A stretch of DNA of 7,226 nucleotides from Desulfobulbaceae bacterium UBA5628 (GCA_002421565.1 DIKC01000115.1:5151-12376), one strand, 5' to 3'; positions 1 to 7,039 are shown, counted from the stretch's first letter. The notes: generated by a model from the sequence alone, not told the origin. Made by a program: numbers and translations.

Positions 1-1430
1 TGGCCGGGATGACCGGCACCGCCGACACCGAGGCGGCCGAGTTCAAGAAGATTTACAACCTGGACGTAATGGTGGTTCCCACCCACAACCCCATGGTCCG
101 GGTCGATTACGCCGACTCGATTTACAAAAACCTGGCCGCCAAGTACCGGGCCATTGTCCGCGAGATTCGCGCCCTCCACGAAAAGGGGCAGCCGGTGCTG
201 GTGGGCACGATCAGCATCGATGTTTCGGAAAAAATTTCGGCCATGCTCAAGAAAGAGGGCATTCCCCACGCGGTGCTCAACGCCAAGCACCACGAAAAGG
301 AGGCGGAGATCATCGCCGAAGCCGGGCAAAAGGGCAAGGTGACCATTGCCACCAACATGGCCGGCCGGGGCACCGACATCAAGCTGGGCGAGGGGATCGC
401 CGATCTGGGCGGGCTCCATATCCTCGGCACCAGCCGCCACGAATCGCGGCGGATCGACAACCAGTTGCGGGGCCGGGCCGGCCGTCAGGGCGATCCCGGC
501 TCCTCCCGCTTCTATCTTTCCCTGGAGGACGATCTCCTGCGGATTTTCGGCTCCGACCGGATTTCCGGGATTATGGACCGGCTGGGGATGGAAGAGGATG
601 AGCCGATCGAACACGCCATGATCAGCCGGGCGATCGAGAATGCCCAGCGCAAGGTGGAGGGCCACAACTTCGAGATCCGCAAGCACCTCCTGGAATACGA
701 CGACGTGATGAACAAGCAGCGGGAGGTGATCTATCGCCAGCGGCGGGAGGTGTTGACCAGCACCGAACTCAAGGAGGTGGTGGTCGAGATGATCGAGGAA
801 CTGGCGGCCGAACCGGCGGCCGAGTTCGCCGATGCCAAAATTCCCTCCCAGGACTGGGATTGGGCCGGGATCGAAGAGCGTTTCGGCCAGCTTTTCGGCG
901 CCCCCTTGGGCTGGGATGAAGCGGCCCGCCAGGATTTGAACCCCGAGACCTTTGAAACCAGGCTCCGGGAAATCGCGCTTACCCGTTACGAGCAGCGGGA
1001 AGCAGAGATGGGCGCCGCCAACCTGCGCCACCTTGAGCGCCTGATCCTCCTGCAACTGGTGGACAACCACTGGAAGGAGCATCTCCTCAACATGGATTAT
1101 CTTAAGGAGGGGATCGGCCTGCGGGGTTACGGTCAGAAAAACCCGCTCAACGAGTACAAGCGGGAAGGGTTCGAGATGTTCATGGCGATGATCGACACCG
1201 TCCGTCGCCAGACGGTCAATACCCTGTTCCGCATCCAGTTGGTGCGGGAGGAAAGTGTCGAGGCCCTGGAAGAGCAACAGCGCCGCAAAAAGACCCCAAT
1301 GCAACTGAGTCATGAAGAGCAGGACGCGGCCCATACCCCGCTGGTGCGCCAGGAGGAAAAAACCGGCCGCAACGATCCCTGCCCCTGCGGCAGCGGCAAA
1401 AAATACAAACGCTGCTGCGGTCGTCAATAA
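1..1430 (+). CDS. secA: Protein translocase ATPase SecA, C-terminal part (5' end outside window)
   Basis: SecA is the ATPase motor that pushes unfolded preproteins through the SecYEG channel at the inner membrane. The reading frame is already open at base 1 (bases 3-11 read A-G-M), so the ATG at 9 is internal and roughly the last 475 residues are visible. Counting from that Met, the segment holds the second nucleotide-binding domain with helicase-type motif V (ATNMAGRGTDIKL, about 114-126) and motif VI (QLRGRAGRQGDPGSS, 152-166, with its arginine fingers). Next come the helical wing and scaffold regions and the two-helix finger region around VDNHWKEHLLNMDYLKEGI (351-369). The C-terminus is the zinc-binding tail CPCGSGKKYKRCC (458-470), with Cys458, 460, 469 and 470. 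This tail binds SecB and phospholipid in studied SecA proteins, so the intact end suggests a SecB-competent SecA. No convincing terminator follows the stop. Confidence 0.98.
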   Translation, partial: AGMTGTADTEAAEFKKIYNLDVMVVPTHNPMVRVDYADSIYKNLAAKYRAIVREIRALHEKGQPVLVGTISIDVSEKISAMLKKEGIPHAVLNAKHHEKEAEIIAEAGQKGKVTIATNMAGRGTDIKLGEGIADLGGLHILGTSRHESRRIDNQLRGRAGRQGDPGSSRFYLSLEDDLLRIFGSDRISGIMDRLGMEEDEPIEHAMISRAIENAQRKVEGHNFEIRKHLLEYDDVMNKQREVIYRQRREVLTSTELKEVVVEMIEELAAEPAAEFADAKIPSQDWDWAGIEERFGQLFGAPLGWDEAARQDLNPETFETRLREIALTRYEQREAEMGAANLRHLERLILLQLVDNHWKEHLLNMDYLKEGIGLRGYGQKNPLNEYKREGFEMFMAMIDTVRRQTVNTLFRIQLVREESVEALEEQQRRKKTPMQLSHEEQDAAHTPLVRQEEKTGRNDPCPCGSGKKYKRCCGRQ

Positions 1431-1450
1431 AGCGATCTGGTTCTGTCACG

Positions 1451-1480
1451 TTGTGGCAATCAGTTGATGTTCGGTACTAT
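1451..1480 (+). promoter_or_regulatory. Possible weak sigma70-type promoter for the chemoreceptor gene
   Basis: The gap after secA is clearly AT-richer than the flanking genes. A -35-like TTGTGG (1451-1456, 3/6 matches) lies 18 nt from a -10-like TACTAT (1475-1480, 4/6). Use of it would give a leader of about 75-80 nt that includes the downstream inverted repeat. The match is weak and other AT-rich hexamers exist in the gap, so this is a suggestion only. Confidence 0.2.
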
Positions 1481-1514
1481 TTTTAATGCGATACCAATAA
1501 TTGCCTGGTAAATT

Positions 1515-1547
1515 TAAAGGTTAAGATTTTTGATTACTTAACCTTTA
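1515..1547. repeat. 11-bp perfect inverted repeat upstream of the chemoreceptor gene
   Basis: TAAAGGTTAAG (1515-1525) and CTTAACCTTTA (1537-1547) are perfect reverse complements separated by 11 nt. The arm centres are 22 bp apart, about two helical turns, which suits a dimeric DNA-binding protein. In RNA it would form an AT-rich stem-loop just ahead of the Shine-Dalgarno-like GAGGGGG (1553-1559) and the ATG at 1565. No T-run follows the right arm (GGG follows), so it does not look like an intrinsic terminator for secA. Operator or leader hairpin are both possible. Confidence 0.6.
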
Positions 1548-1564
1548 GGGCTGAGGGGGCAACA

Positions 1565-3190
1565 ATGGATATCAAGAACATCAACATGGTAACCCGGATT
1601 TTCGGGGGTTTTGCGCTGATCATTATGCTGCTGCTGGTGGTCGGGGTGATCGATCACCTGATGGTCAAACGGATGATCGGAGAGAGCGAGGAGATTACCC
1701 ACGGTCTGGAACTGGATAATGAAATGGCCCAGCGGGAGGTGGATCACCTCAACTGGGTGGCCAAGGTGCGGGATTTCCTCGGCGATGAGGCGGCCGGCGA
1801 ACTGAAGGTTGAGACCGATTACCGTAAGTGCGGCTTCGGCCGCTGGTACTATGGCGAAGGCCGACACCAGGCCGAGCAATTGATCCCCGGCATCGCCCAG
1901 GCCTTGGCTCGGATCGAAAAGCCCCATCAGGAACTGCATGCCTCGGCCATAGCCATCCAGAGCACCGTCCGGAATGAAGGGCGGGAACCGGCCCAGGCGA
2001 TTTACGCCGCCCAAACCGTCCCGGCCCTGCGCGGGGTGCAGGGGTTGCTCAAGGAAATTCGGGAGCAGGCCGGGCGGGAAGTGGGTTTGATGAAGGAAAC
2101 GGGCCGGAGTACCATGCACCGGGCATCCGCGATCCTTTCCGGCTCCCTGCTCTTTTTGGGGCTGATCGCCATCTTGATCGGCTTCCTCACCTATCGGGGG
2201 CTGGTGACAATCATGGGCGGGATCGGCCGGGAAATGACCGAAGGGGCCAACCAGGTGTCGGGAGCGGCCAATGAGGTCGCTGCCTCCAGTCAGGCCCTGG
2301 CCGAGGGCGCTTCCGAACAGGCCGCCTCGGTGGAGGAAATTTCCGCCTCCTTGCAAGAGGTGGCCTCGATGACCCGGCGGGACAGCGAGAACATCAGCCA
2401 GGCGGCCCGGCTGATGGAGGATGCCGGGTCGGTGATTAAAAGCGCTGACGGCTCGATGCAGCGCCTGGTCTCCTCGATGGAGGAGATTGCCGCAGCCAGC
2501 GCCGAAACCCAGAAGATCGTCAAGACCATCGACGAGATCGCCTTTCAGACCAACCTCCTGGCCTTGAATGCAGCGGTGGAAGCGGCCAGGGCCGGCGAGG
2601 CCGGGGCGGGTTTCGCGGTGGTGGCGGACGAGGTTCGCAACCTGGCGATGCGGGCGGCGGAGGCGGCCAAGAACACCTCCAGCCTGATCGACGGGACAGT
2701 GGGCAGAATCCAGGGCGGATCGGCCCTGGTGCGGGAAACCAATGATTCCTTTGGGGTGGTTTCCGAGTCGATCAACCGGCTTTCCACCCTGATCAACGAG
2801 ATTGCCAACTCTTCCGGTGAGCAGTCGCGGTCGGTCTCCCAAGTCACCGCCGGGGTCAGTGAAATCGACCAAGTGACCCAGCGCAACGCGGCCACGGCCG
2901 AGGAATCGGCCTCGGCCGCCGAGGAGCTGCACGCCCAGGCCGAGACCTTGAAGGCGATGGTGGTGGACATGGTGCGGGTGATCGGCGGGATCAAGCAGGA
3001 GCAGGGCGGGGCGGCGATGGCCCTGAAGCGGCCGCCGGTTAAGGCCCGGTCATCCCATGCCGCCGCTCGGCCGGCCCCCCGCAAGGCGTTGCCCCAACCG
3101 GTCGCCAAGTCAACGGCCAAGCCGGCGGCTACCGCCAAAACGGCGAACAACATCATCCCCATGGATGGCGATGAATTTACTGATTTTTAA
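1565..3190 (+). CDS. Methyl-accepting chemotaxis protein with extracytoplasmic CZB-type zinc-binding domain
   Basis: A 541-residue transmembrane chemoreceptor that should signal to CheA/CheW. It has a short cytoplasmic N-terminus, TM1 (about 13-30), an external segment (31-187), TM2 (about 188-209) and a cytoplasmic signalling coiled coil. The hairpin tip is canonical ([22 protein letters not shown], about 324-345, then [13 protein letters not shown]). The external segment carries a CZB-like pattern: His61 in DHLNW, Cys89 in the [13 protein letters not shown] motif, and His121 and His125 in KPHQELHA, the expected His-Cys-His-His zinc set. No recognisable HAMP domain follows TM2; the coiled coil appears to continue directly. 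Residues 483-530 form a Lys/Arg/Pro/Ala-rich linker ending in DEFTDF, which may be a CheR/CheB docking tail. Shine-Dalgarno-like GAGGGGG (1553-1559) supports the start. argJ follows 12 bp after the stop. The ligand is unknown; CZB domains in other proteins respond to zinc or to thiol oxidants such as HOCl. Confidence 0.95.
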   Translation: MDIKNINMVTRIFGGFALIIMLLLVVGVIDHLMVKRMIGESEEITHGLELDNEMAQREVDHLNWVAKVRDFLGDEAAGELKVETDYRKCGFGRWYYGEGRHQAEQLIPGIAQALARIEKPHQELHASAIAIQSTVRNEGREPAQAIYAAQTVPALRGVQGLLKEIREQAGREVGLMKETGRSTMHRASAILSGSLLFLGLIAILIGFLTYRGLVTIMGGIGREMTEGANQVSGAANEVAASSQALAEGASEQAASVEEISASLQEVASMTRRDSENISQAARLMEDAGSVIKSADGSMQRLVSSMEEIAAASAETQKIVKTIDEIAFQTNLLALNAAVEAARAGEAGAGFAVVADEVRNLAMRAAEAAKNTSSLIDGTVGRIQGGSALVRETNDSFGVVSESINRLSTLINEIANSSGEQSRSVSQVTAGVSEIDQVTQRNAATAEESASAAEELHAQAETLKAMVVDMVRVIGGIKQEQGGAAMALKRPPVKARSSHAAARPAPRKALPQPVAKSTAKPAATAKTANNIIPMDGDEFTDF

Positions 3191-3202
3191 GGAGTAGCGG
3201 CG

Positions 3203-4387
3203 ATGTTGACGGTGCGGGGCTTTCGGGCGGCGGCGGTTAAATCCGGGATCAGGGGCAAGGATCGTCTTGATCTGGGGCTGATTGTCAGCGAGGTGCCGGC
3301 CACCTTGGCCGGGGTCTTTACCCGTAACCGGGTGGCGGCGGCGCCGGTGCTGCTGGACCGGGAACGGCTGAAAAGCGGCCGGGCGCAGGCGATTCTGGTC
3401 AATTCCGGGATCGCCAACGCCTGCACCGGCGCGGAAGGAATGCGCGACGCCCGGATGACCGGGGCGATGGCCGCCGACGCCTTGGGTATCGCCGGGGAAC
3501 TGGTCCAGGTCGCCTCCACCGGGGTGATCGGGATGCCGCTGGAGGTGGATTGTTTCCGCCGGGGAATGCCGAAACTGGTCGCGGCCTTGGAACCGGCCGG
3601 GCTGGCGCAGGTGGCCCAAGCGATCATGACCACCGACACGGTGCCTAAAACCGCCTCCCGCACCTTCACCCTGGCCGGGGCCGAGGTGACCATCGCCGGG
3701 ATCGCCAAGGGGGCGGGGATGATCATGCCCGACATGGCCACCATGCTCTCCTTCATCCTCACCGACGCGGCGGTGGGCCGGGAACCGCTCCAAGCCATGC
3801 TCCGGCGGGCGGCCGATCTTTCCTTCAACCGGATCACCATTGACGGCGACACCAGCACCAACGACACCGTTCTCCTGCTGGCCAACGGCCGGGCCGGCAA
3901 TCCCCCGATCGACCACGATCCGGCCACCCTGGCCGTTTTTCAGGAAAACCTCGAAGCCCTTTGCCGCGATCTCGCCCGCCAGATCGTGCGGGACGGGGAA
4001 GGGGCCACCAAGCTGGTCACCATCCGGGTGGAAGGGGCGGCCAGCCCGGCCGAGGCGGCAGCGGCGGCCCGGACCATCGCCAATTCCAATCTGGTCAAGA
4101 CCGCCTTTTTCGGGGAAGACGCCAACTGGGGCCGGATCATCGCCGCCCTTGGCCGCTCCGGGGCGCATTTCGAGCAGGAAAAGGTGGGGATCGCCTTTGA
4201 CCAGGTGGTGATGGTGGCCAACGGGGTGGGCCGGGACAAGGCGGTGGAGGCCCAGGCCACCAAAGTCCTCCGGCAAAAGGAATTTACGGTCACCTTAAGC
4301 CTCCAGGCCGGCGCCGCAACGGCGGAAATCCTCACCTGTGATTTTTCCCTGGATTACGTCAAGATCAACGCCGATTACCGGACCTGA
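3203..4387 (+). CDS. argJ: Arginine biosynthesis protein ArgJ (ornithine / glutamate N-acetyltransferase)
   Basis: ArgJ transfers the acetyl group from N-acetylornithine to glutamate (EC 2.3.1.35), recycling acetyl in arginine synthesis. Some family members also use acetyl-CoA (EC 2.3.1.1), which cannot be decided here. The protein has 394 residues, the normal family length. The autoproteolysis site is intact: KGAGMIMPDMATML (169-182), where cleavage between Ala179 and Thr180 frees Thr180 as the nucleophile and N-terminus of the beta chain. Other family hallmarks are VNSGIANACTG (66-76), the oxyanion-hole STGVIG (105-110), DGDTSTND (214-221), the EDANWGRI block (305-312) and the C-terminal INADYRT. 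AAGGAG (3189-3194) overlaps the preceding stop codon and sits 8 nt before the ATG, supporting the start and co-transcription with the chemoreceptor gene. Its stop codon overlaps the start of the kinase gene. I expect a cytoplasmic heterotetramer, as known for the family. Confidence 0.98.
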   Translation: MLTVRGFRAAAVKSGIRGKDRLDLGLIVSEVPATLAGVFTRNRVAAAPVLLDRERLKSGRAQAILVNSGIANACTGAEGMRDARMTGAMAADALGIAGELVQVASTGVIGMPLEVDCFRRGMPKLVAALEPAGLAQVAQAIMTTDTVPKTASRTFTLAGAEVTIAGIAKGAGMIMPDMATMLSFILTDAAVGREPLQAMLRRAADLSFNRITIDGDTSTNDTVLLLANGRAGNPPIDHDPATLAVFQENLEALCRDLARQIVRDGEGATKLVTIRVEGAASPAEAAAAARTIANSNLVKTAFFGEDANWGRIIAALGRSGAHFEQEKVGIAFDQVVMVANGVGRDKAVEAQATKVLRQKEFTVTLSLQAGAATAEILTCDFSLDYVKINADYRT

Positions 4388-5463
4388 TGCGGCGTTTTCT
4401 CTTCCCGATCCTGATCCTGACGGTGGTGGCGATCGGGCTGCTTCACTTCTTCACCCCCGGTCATCTCCATTTCTACCACGATACCTTCCGCCGCCTTACC
4501 TATTTCCCCATCGTCTTGGGGGCGCTGTGGTTCGGGATGCGTGGCGGTTTGATCCTGGCCGGGCTGTCGTCGCTTGCCTTCATTCCCCATCTTTTCCACT
4601 ATTTCAGCCAGGGGCCGGATGCCTATTTCAGCGAGTTGACCGAGATCGTCCTCTATCTCGCCACCGGCCTGGTGGTGGGAGTGATCGCCGATCGGGAACG
4701 CAGGCTGCGCGCTAAGCTGGAAAGCTCCTACCAGCGGCTCCACCGGGAAACCGCCCAACTGCTGGAGGCGGAGAAACAACTGGCCGCATCCCAGCGTTTT
4801 TCCGCCCTGGGCCGGATGTCCGCCTCCCTGGCCCATGAAATTAAAAATCCCCTGGGCTCGATCCGGGGCACGGCCGAGATTTTTCTCGATGAATTTCCGC
4901 CGGGCCACCCCAACCGCGAGTTCGTGGAAATTCTCCTCAAGGAAACCGCCCGCCTCAACAGCACCGTGGACAAGGTGTTGCGCTATTCCCAAGGGCGGCC
5001 GGAAGAGGAGAACGAAACGGCGGAACCGCTGGCCGTGGTGCTGGAACGCCTCGCCGCTCTGGTGGCCGGTCCCCTACGAAAAAAGGGGATCAGCTACCAG
5101 GCCCGCGGCCTGGCAAGCGTTGCCGATCTGGCGGTGCCGGCCCACCGGATTTCCCAGGTCTTCCTGAATCTGCTGCTCAACGCCATCGACGCGGTTCCGG
5201 TGCAGGGGGAAATCACCCTCAGCGTGGCGCGCCAAGCCGACGGCTGCCAAGTGACGGTGGCGGACAACGGGCCGGGAGTCCCGGCCGCCGACCGGGAGCG
5301 GATTTTCGACGCTTTCCACACCGGCAAGGAAGACGGCACCGGCCTGGGGCTGCTGATCAGCCGCAAGATCGTGGAAAGCCTGGGCGGCGCCATCACCGTG
5401 ACCGACCGCCCCGGCGGCGGCGCCGCCTTCACCGTCTTCCTGCCCGCCGCCCCCTTCGCCTGA
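4387..5463 (+). CDS. Membrane sensor histidine kinase (HisKA + HATPase_c, ZraS/NtrB-like)
   Basis: A 358-residue two-component sensor kinase. The N-terminal 102 residues are mostly hydrophobic, with about four membrane segments (about 4-21, 37-52, 54-70, 84-101) and short loops. There is no sizeable periplasmic sensor, so sensing probably occurs in or at the membrane. A helical linker (103-137) leads to the dimerisation/phosphoacceptor domain with H-box SLAHEIKNPLGSIRG (147-161), phospho-site His150. The ATPase domain has an N-box with Asn265 (NLLLNAIDAV), a G1 box DNGPGVP (293-299), an F-box (ERIFDAF) and a G2 box GTGLGL (317-322), all intact, so it should be active. The ATG lies within the argJ stop (TGATG, 1-nt overlap) with no strong Shine-Dalgarno, suggesting translational coupling. 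The usual partner of such kinases is a sigma54-type response regulator encoded next to them; none is in the window and the next gene is convergent abiEii. The signal is unknown. Confidence 0.95.
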   Translation: MRRFLFPILILTVVAIGLLHFFTPGHLHFYHDTFRRLTYFPIVLGALWFGMRGGLILAGLSSLAFIPHLFHYFSQGPDAYFSELTEIVLYLATGLVVGVIADRERRLRAKLESSYQRLHRETAQLLEAEKQLAASQRFSALGRMSASLAHEIKNPLGSIRGTAEIFLDEFPPGHPNREFVEILLKETARLNSTVDKVLRYSQGRPEEENETAEPLAVVLERLAALVAGPLRKKGISYQARGLASVADLAVPAHRISQVFLNLLLNAIDAVPVQGEITLSVARQADGCQVTVADNGPGVPAADRERIFDAFHTGKEDGTGLGLLISRKIVESLGGAITVTDRPGGGAAFTVFLPAAPFA

Positions 5464-5478
5464 AAACGCTTAAATATT

Positions 5479-6345
5479 TTACCGGGCCGTGATTTTTTCG
5501 GTGAGGGCGTAAAAAAAGTCCTTGGACCAGACCTCGATTGCTGAGGGATGGGTGAGAAAGTGTTGAACATCGGCGCGGGCGGCCTGAATATCAAGTTGCT
5601 CTATCCTGGCGTTCAGCATCTGTTTCACGTCCATCAGCGCGAGAGGCTTCTCGTCCCGGTAATGGTTAGTTTGCCGGAGGCGGGCCTCAAGATGGGCGAG
5701 GTTGAGGGCGGTGCCCCGGCCCAGGTGCCAGACGAAATCGTACCAATCGCGGCCTTTTACCCGGTTCTTCCATTGGCGGCACAGGATGGCATGCAGTTTT
5801 CCGGCAAAAAATGACGGGAGATCGAAGGTGCGTACGGAAAAAGGGATGGGTTGCAGAAGAAAGCCGGTCTCCGTAGCAAAATTCGGCGGCGGCTCGGTAT
5901 CGACTTCGATCTTGATCCGTATGGAACGGTTGCGGTGGATACCGGCGGCCATTTCCTCGCCGGCCTCGATAATCAGCAACTGCTCCCGCGTATTCGCCTT
6001 GAGAAAGGCGGATTCCACCGCGCTGTCGATGGTTTTTTCCTTCTTCTCCACCTGGACGGTAAAACCCCAGGCCGTGAGTTCTTCCGCCATAAAGGCGTTA
6101 TAGGGCGCCAGATCGAAATGCTCGGTCGGGGTCAGAAGCGAGAAGTCCATGTCCTCGCTGAACCGATCCAGGCCGTGCAGGATGCGGAGGGCGGTGCCGC
6201 CGTAAAAGGCGGTGTGCTCAAAGAACTTGCCGCGCCAGAGTCCGCAGAGCGCGATCTCCTGCAGAATTTCACGCAGGGCGTTAACGTGGTCTTCGGCGGT
6301 ACGGAGTTGGTATTTCCGCAACATGGCGGCAACGGCATCATGCAT
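5479..6345 (-). CDS. abiEii: AbiEii-type nucleotidyltransferase toxin of a type IV toxin-antitoxin module
   Basis: A 288-residue protein of the AbiEii/AbiGii (DUF1814-like) family, DNA polymerase beta-type nucleotidyltransferases that act as bacteriostatic toxins, with phage abortive infection known for some members. The expected motifs are present in order: GGTALR (49-54) followed by RFSEDMDF (61-68) with Asp65 and Asp67, IKIEVD with Asp149, AGKLHA with Lys183, and KGRDWYDF (198-205) with Asp200 and Asp203. All predicted catalytic positions are intact, so it is probably functional. The start overlaps the end of abiEi by 8 bp. A GAGG on the - strand (complement of 6353-6356) lies 7 nt before the chosen ATG and favours it over the internal Met8. 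The gene ends 15 bp from the convergent kinase gene. GC content looks lower than in the left-hand genes, consistent with a mobile accessory module. The RNA or nucleotide target cannot be read from the sequence. Confidence 0.93.
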   Translation of the reverse strand: MHDAVAAMLRKYQLRTAEDHVNALREILQEIALCGLWRGKFFEHTAFYGGTALRILHGLDRFSEDMDFSLLTPTEHFDLAPYNAFMAEELTAWGFTVQVEKKEKTIDSAVESAFLKANTREQLLIIEAGEEMAAGIHRNRSIRIKIEVDTEPPPNFATETGFLLQPIPFSVRTFDLPSFFAGKLHAILCRQWKNRVKGRDWYDFVWHLGRGTALNLAHLEARLRQTNHYRDEKPLALMDVKQMLNARIEQLDIQAARADVQHFLTHPSAIEVWSKDFFYALTEKITAR

Positions 6346-6988
6346 GGCGCGACCTCAGGTTGCGCAGAAAACGGGCGCAGAGAGCGATCTTGGCCGATCC
6401 CGCAACCTCGCCCAGTTTAGCCAGCAGATCGGGGTCCAGGCGGCGCAAGTCTTCAGTTTCGATGCGCAGGTTATCCAACAGATAAGCGGCCATGTCATCA
6501 AGTGAGCGAAGTTGATTGCCGCGATCGTCCCGCACCTTGTCGGCCAAAGCTCGTTCCGGCACCGCGATCAGATAGGCGGCATCGCCTGTTTCAACCCTTG
6601 TCACCCCCAGCGGGAAATAGGCCGGTGGCACCTGGCGATAAACAAAAACGCCCACCGGCGTAGTGAACCGTTTGGGCCGCTTGGGCGTGACCGAAGTAAC
6701 GGTTTCCACTCGTTCCGGAATCATCCCGTGCAAGGCGAGGGCCGAGTCCAGGGAAAGAGCGGATGGTCCGTAAATCAGATTTGCCAGCAGCTCCCGGCTG
6801 TAAGGCCGCAGGCGGAATTCATCGCCAAAGACATAAAGCCCTTTCTTGATCCGGATTATAACCCCTTTTTTCATGAGGGAGCGCGCTTTGTCCCGGGGAT
6901 TGGCATAGTCCGCCAGGGCCGACATCAAGGCAAGATAGTCGAACTCTTCGCGACCGATCCGTTTTCTCAGTAAGGAGTCCATGCCCAT
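6338..6988 (-). CDS. abiEi: AbiEi-type antitoxin / winged-helix transcriptional autorepressor
   Basis: A 216-residue partner of the downstream nucleotidyltransferase. Residues about 17-60 form a winged-helix DNA-binding domain, ending in the wing-like IRIKKGLYVFGDEF. Residues about 64-155 match the AbiEi C-terminal antitoxin region: SRELLANLIYGPSALSLDSALALHG, then a basic strand TPKRPKRF, then ...YLIAVPERALADKV. In studied AbiE systems this protein represses its own operon by binding inverted repeats and counteracts the toxin without a stable complex (type IV). The gene overlaps abiEii by 8 bp, so the two are translationally coupled. The frame is closed upstream by a stop at 7022-7024, leaving ATG 6988 or ATG 6982 (Met3) as starts. 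Neither has a Shine-Dalgarno sequence, and the 6988 ATG falls inside the upstream dyad. The first two residues are therefore uncertain. Confidence 0.9.
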   Translation of the reverse strand: MGMDSLLRKRIGREEFDYLALMSALADYANPRDKARSLMKKGVIIRIKKGLYVFGDEFRLRPYSRELLANLIYGPSALSLDSALALHGMIPERVETVTSVTPKRPKRFTTPVGVFVYRQVPPAYFPLGVTRVETGDAAYLIAVPERALADKVRDDRGNQLRSLDDMAAYLLDNLRIETEDLRRLDPDLLAKLGEVAGSAKIALCARFLRNLRSRHA

Positions 6989-7039
6989 GTTTTTAACATA
7001 GTAAGTACGAATTTTCCATACTTACTGCGTTTAAAAACA
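6988..7039. promoter_or_regulatory. Composite dyad at the abiEi start, candidate AbiEi operator
   Basis: Two nested inverted repeats share one centre near 7013. The outer arms are TGTTTTTAA (6988-6996) and TTAAAAACA (7031-7039), 9 bp perfect. The inner arms are AGTAAGTA (7000-7007) and TACTTACT (7019-7026), 8 bp perfect, with an 11-nt middle. The dyad overlaps the abiEi start codon and the region where its promoter must lie, including a -10-like TACTAT on the - strand (complement of 6998-7003). AbiEi proteins studied elsewhere repress their promoters through paired inverted repeats, so this is the expected site for autoregulation. The symmetry is directly visible; binding is inferred. Confidence 0.7.

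Noticed and set aside
1454..1470. TGGCA-like sequence after secA considered as a sigma54 promoter
   Set aside because: The GG at 1455-1456 is present, but the GC expected 12 nt downstream is AT, so the -24/-12 pattern fails.
1516..1546. Inverted repeat considered as the secA intrinsic terminator
   Set aside because: The stem is AT-rich and is followed by GGG rather than a T-run, and it lies about 85 bp after the stop.
1538..2932. Long open frame on the - strand (464 codons) opposite the chemoreceptor gene
   Set aside because: It is antisense to a clear chemoreceptor; the translation is His/Gly/Pro/Arg-rich low-complexity, typical of a GC-rich shadow frame, with no recognisable domain.
3110..4276. 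Long open frame on the - strand (388 codons) opposite argJ
   Set aside because: It lies opposite intact argJ and its translation is Gly/His/Arg/Pro-rich with no family signature, so it is a GC-rich shadow.
5851..6420. Open frame on the + strand (189 codons) opposite abiEii
   Set aside because: abiEii on the other strand has all its catalytic motifs, and the + frame shows no domain or good ribosome site.
6512..6973. Open frame on the + strand opposite abiEi
   Set aside because: It is a shadow of the well-supported AbiEi frame, with no convincing start signal or domain.
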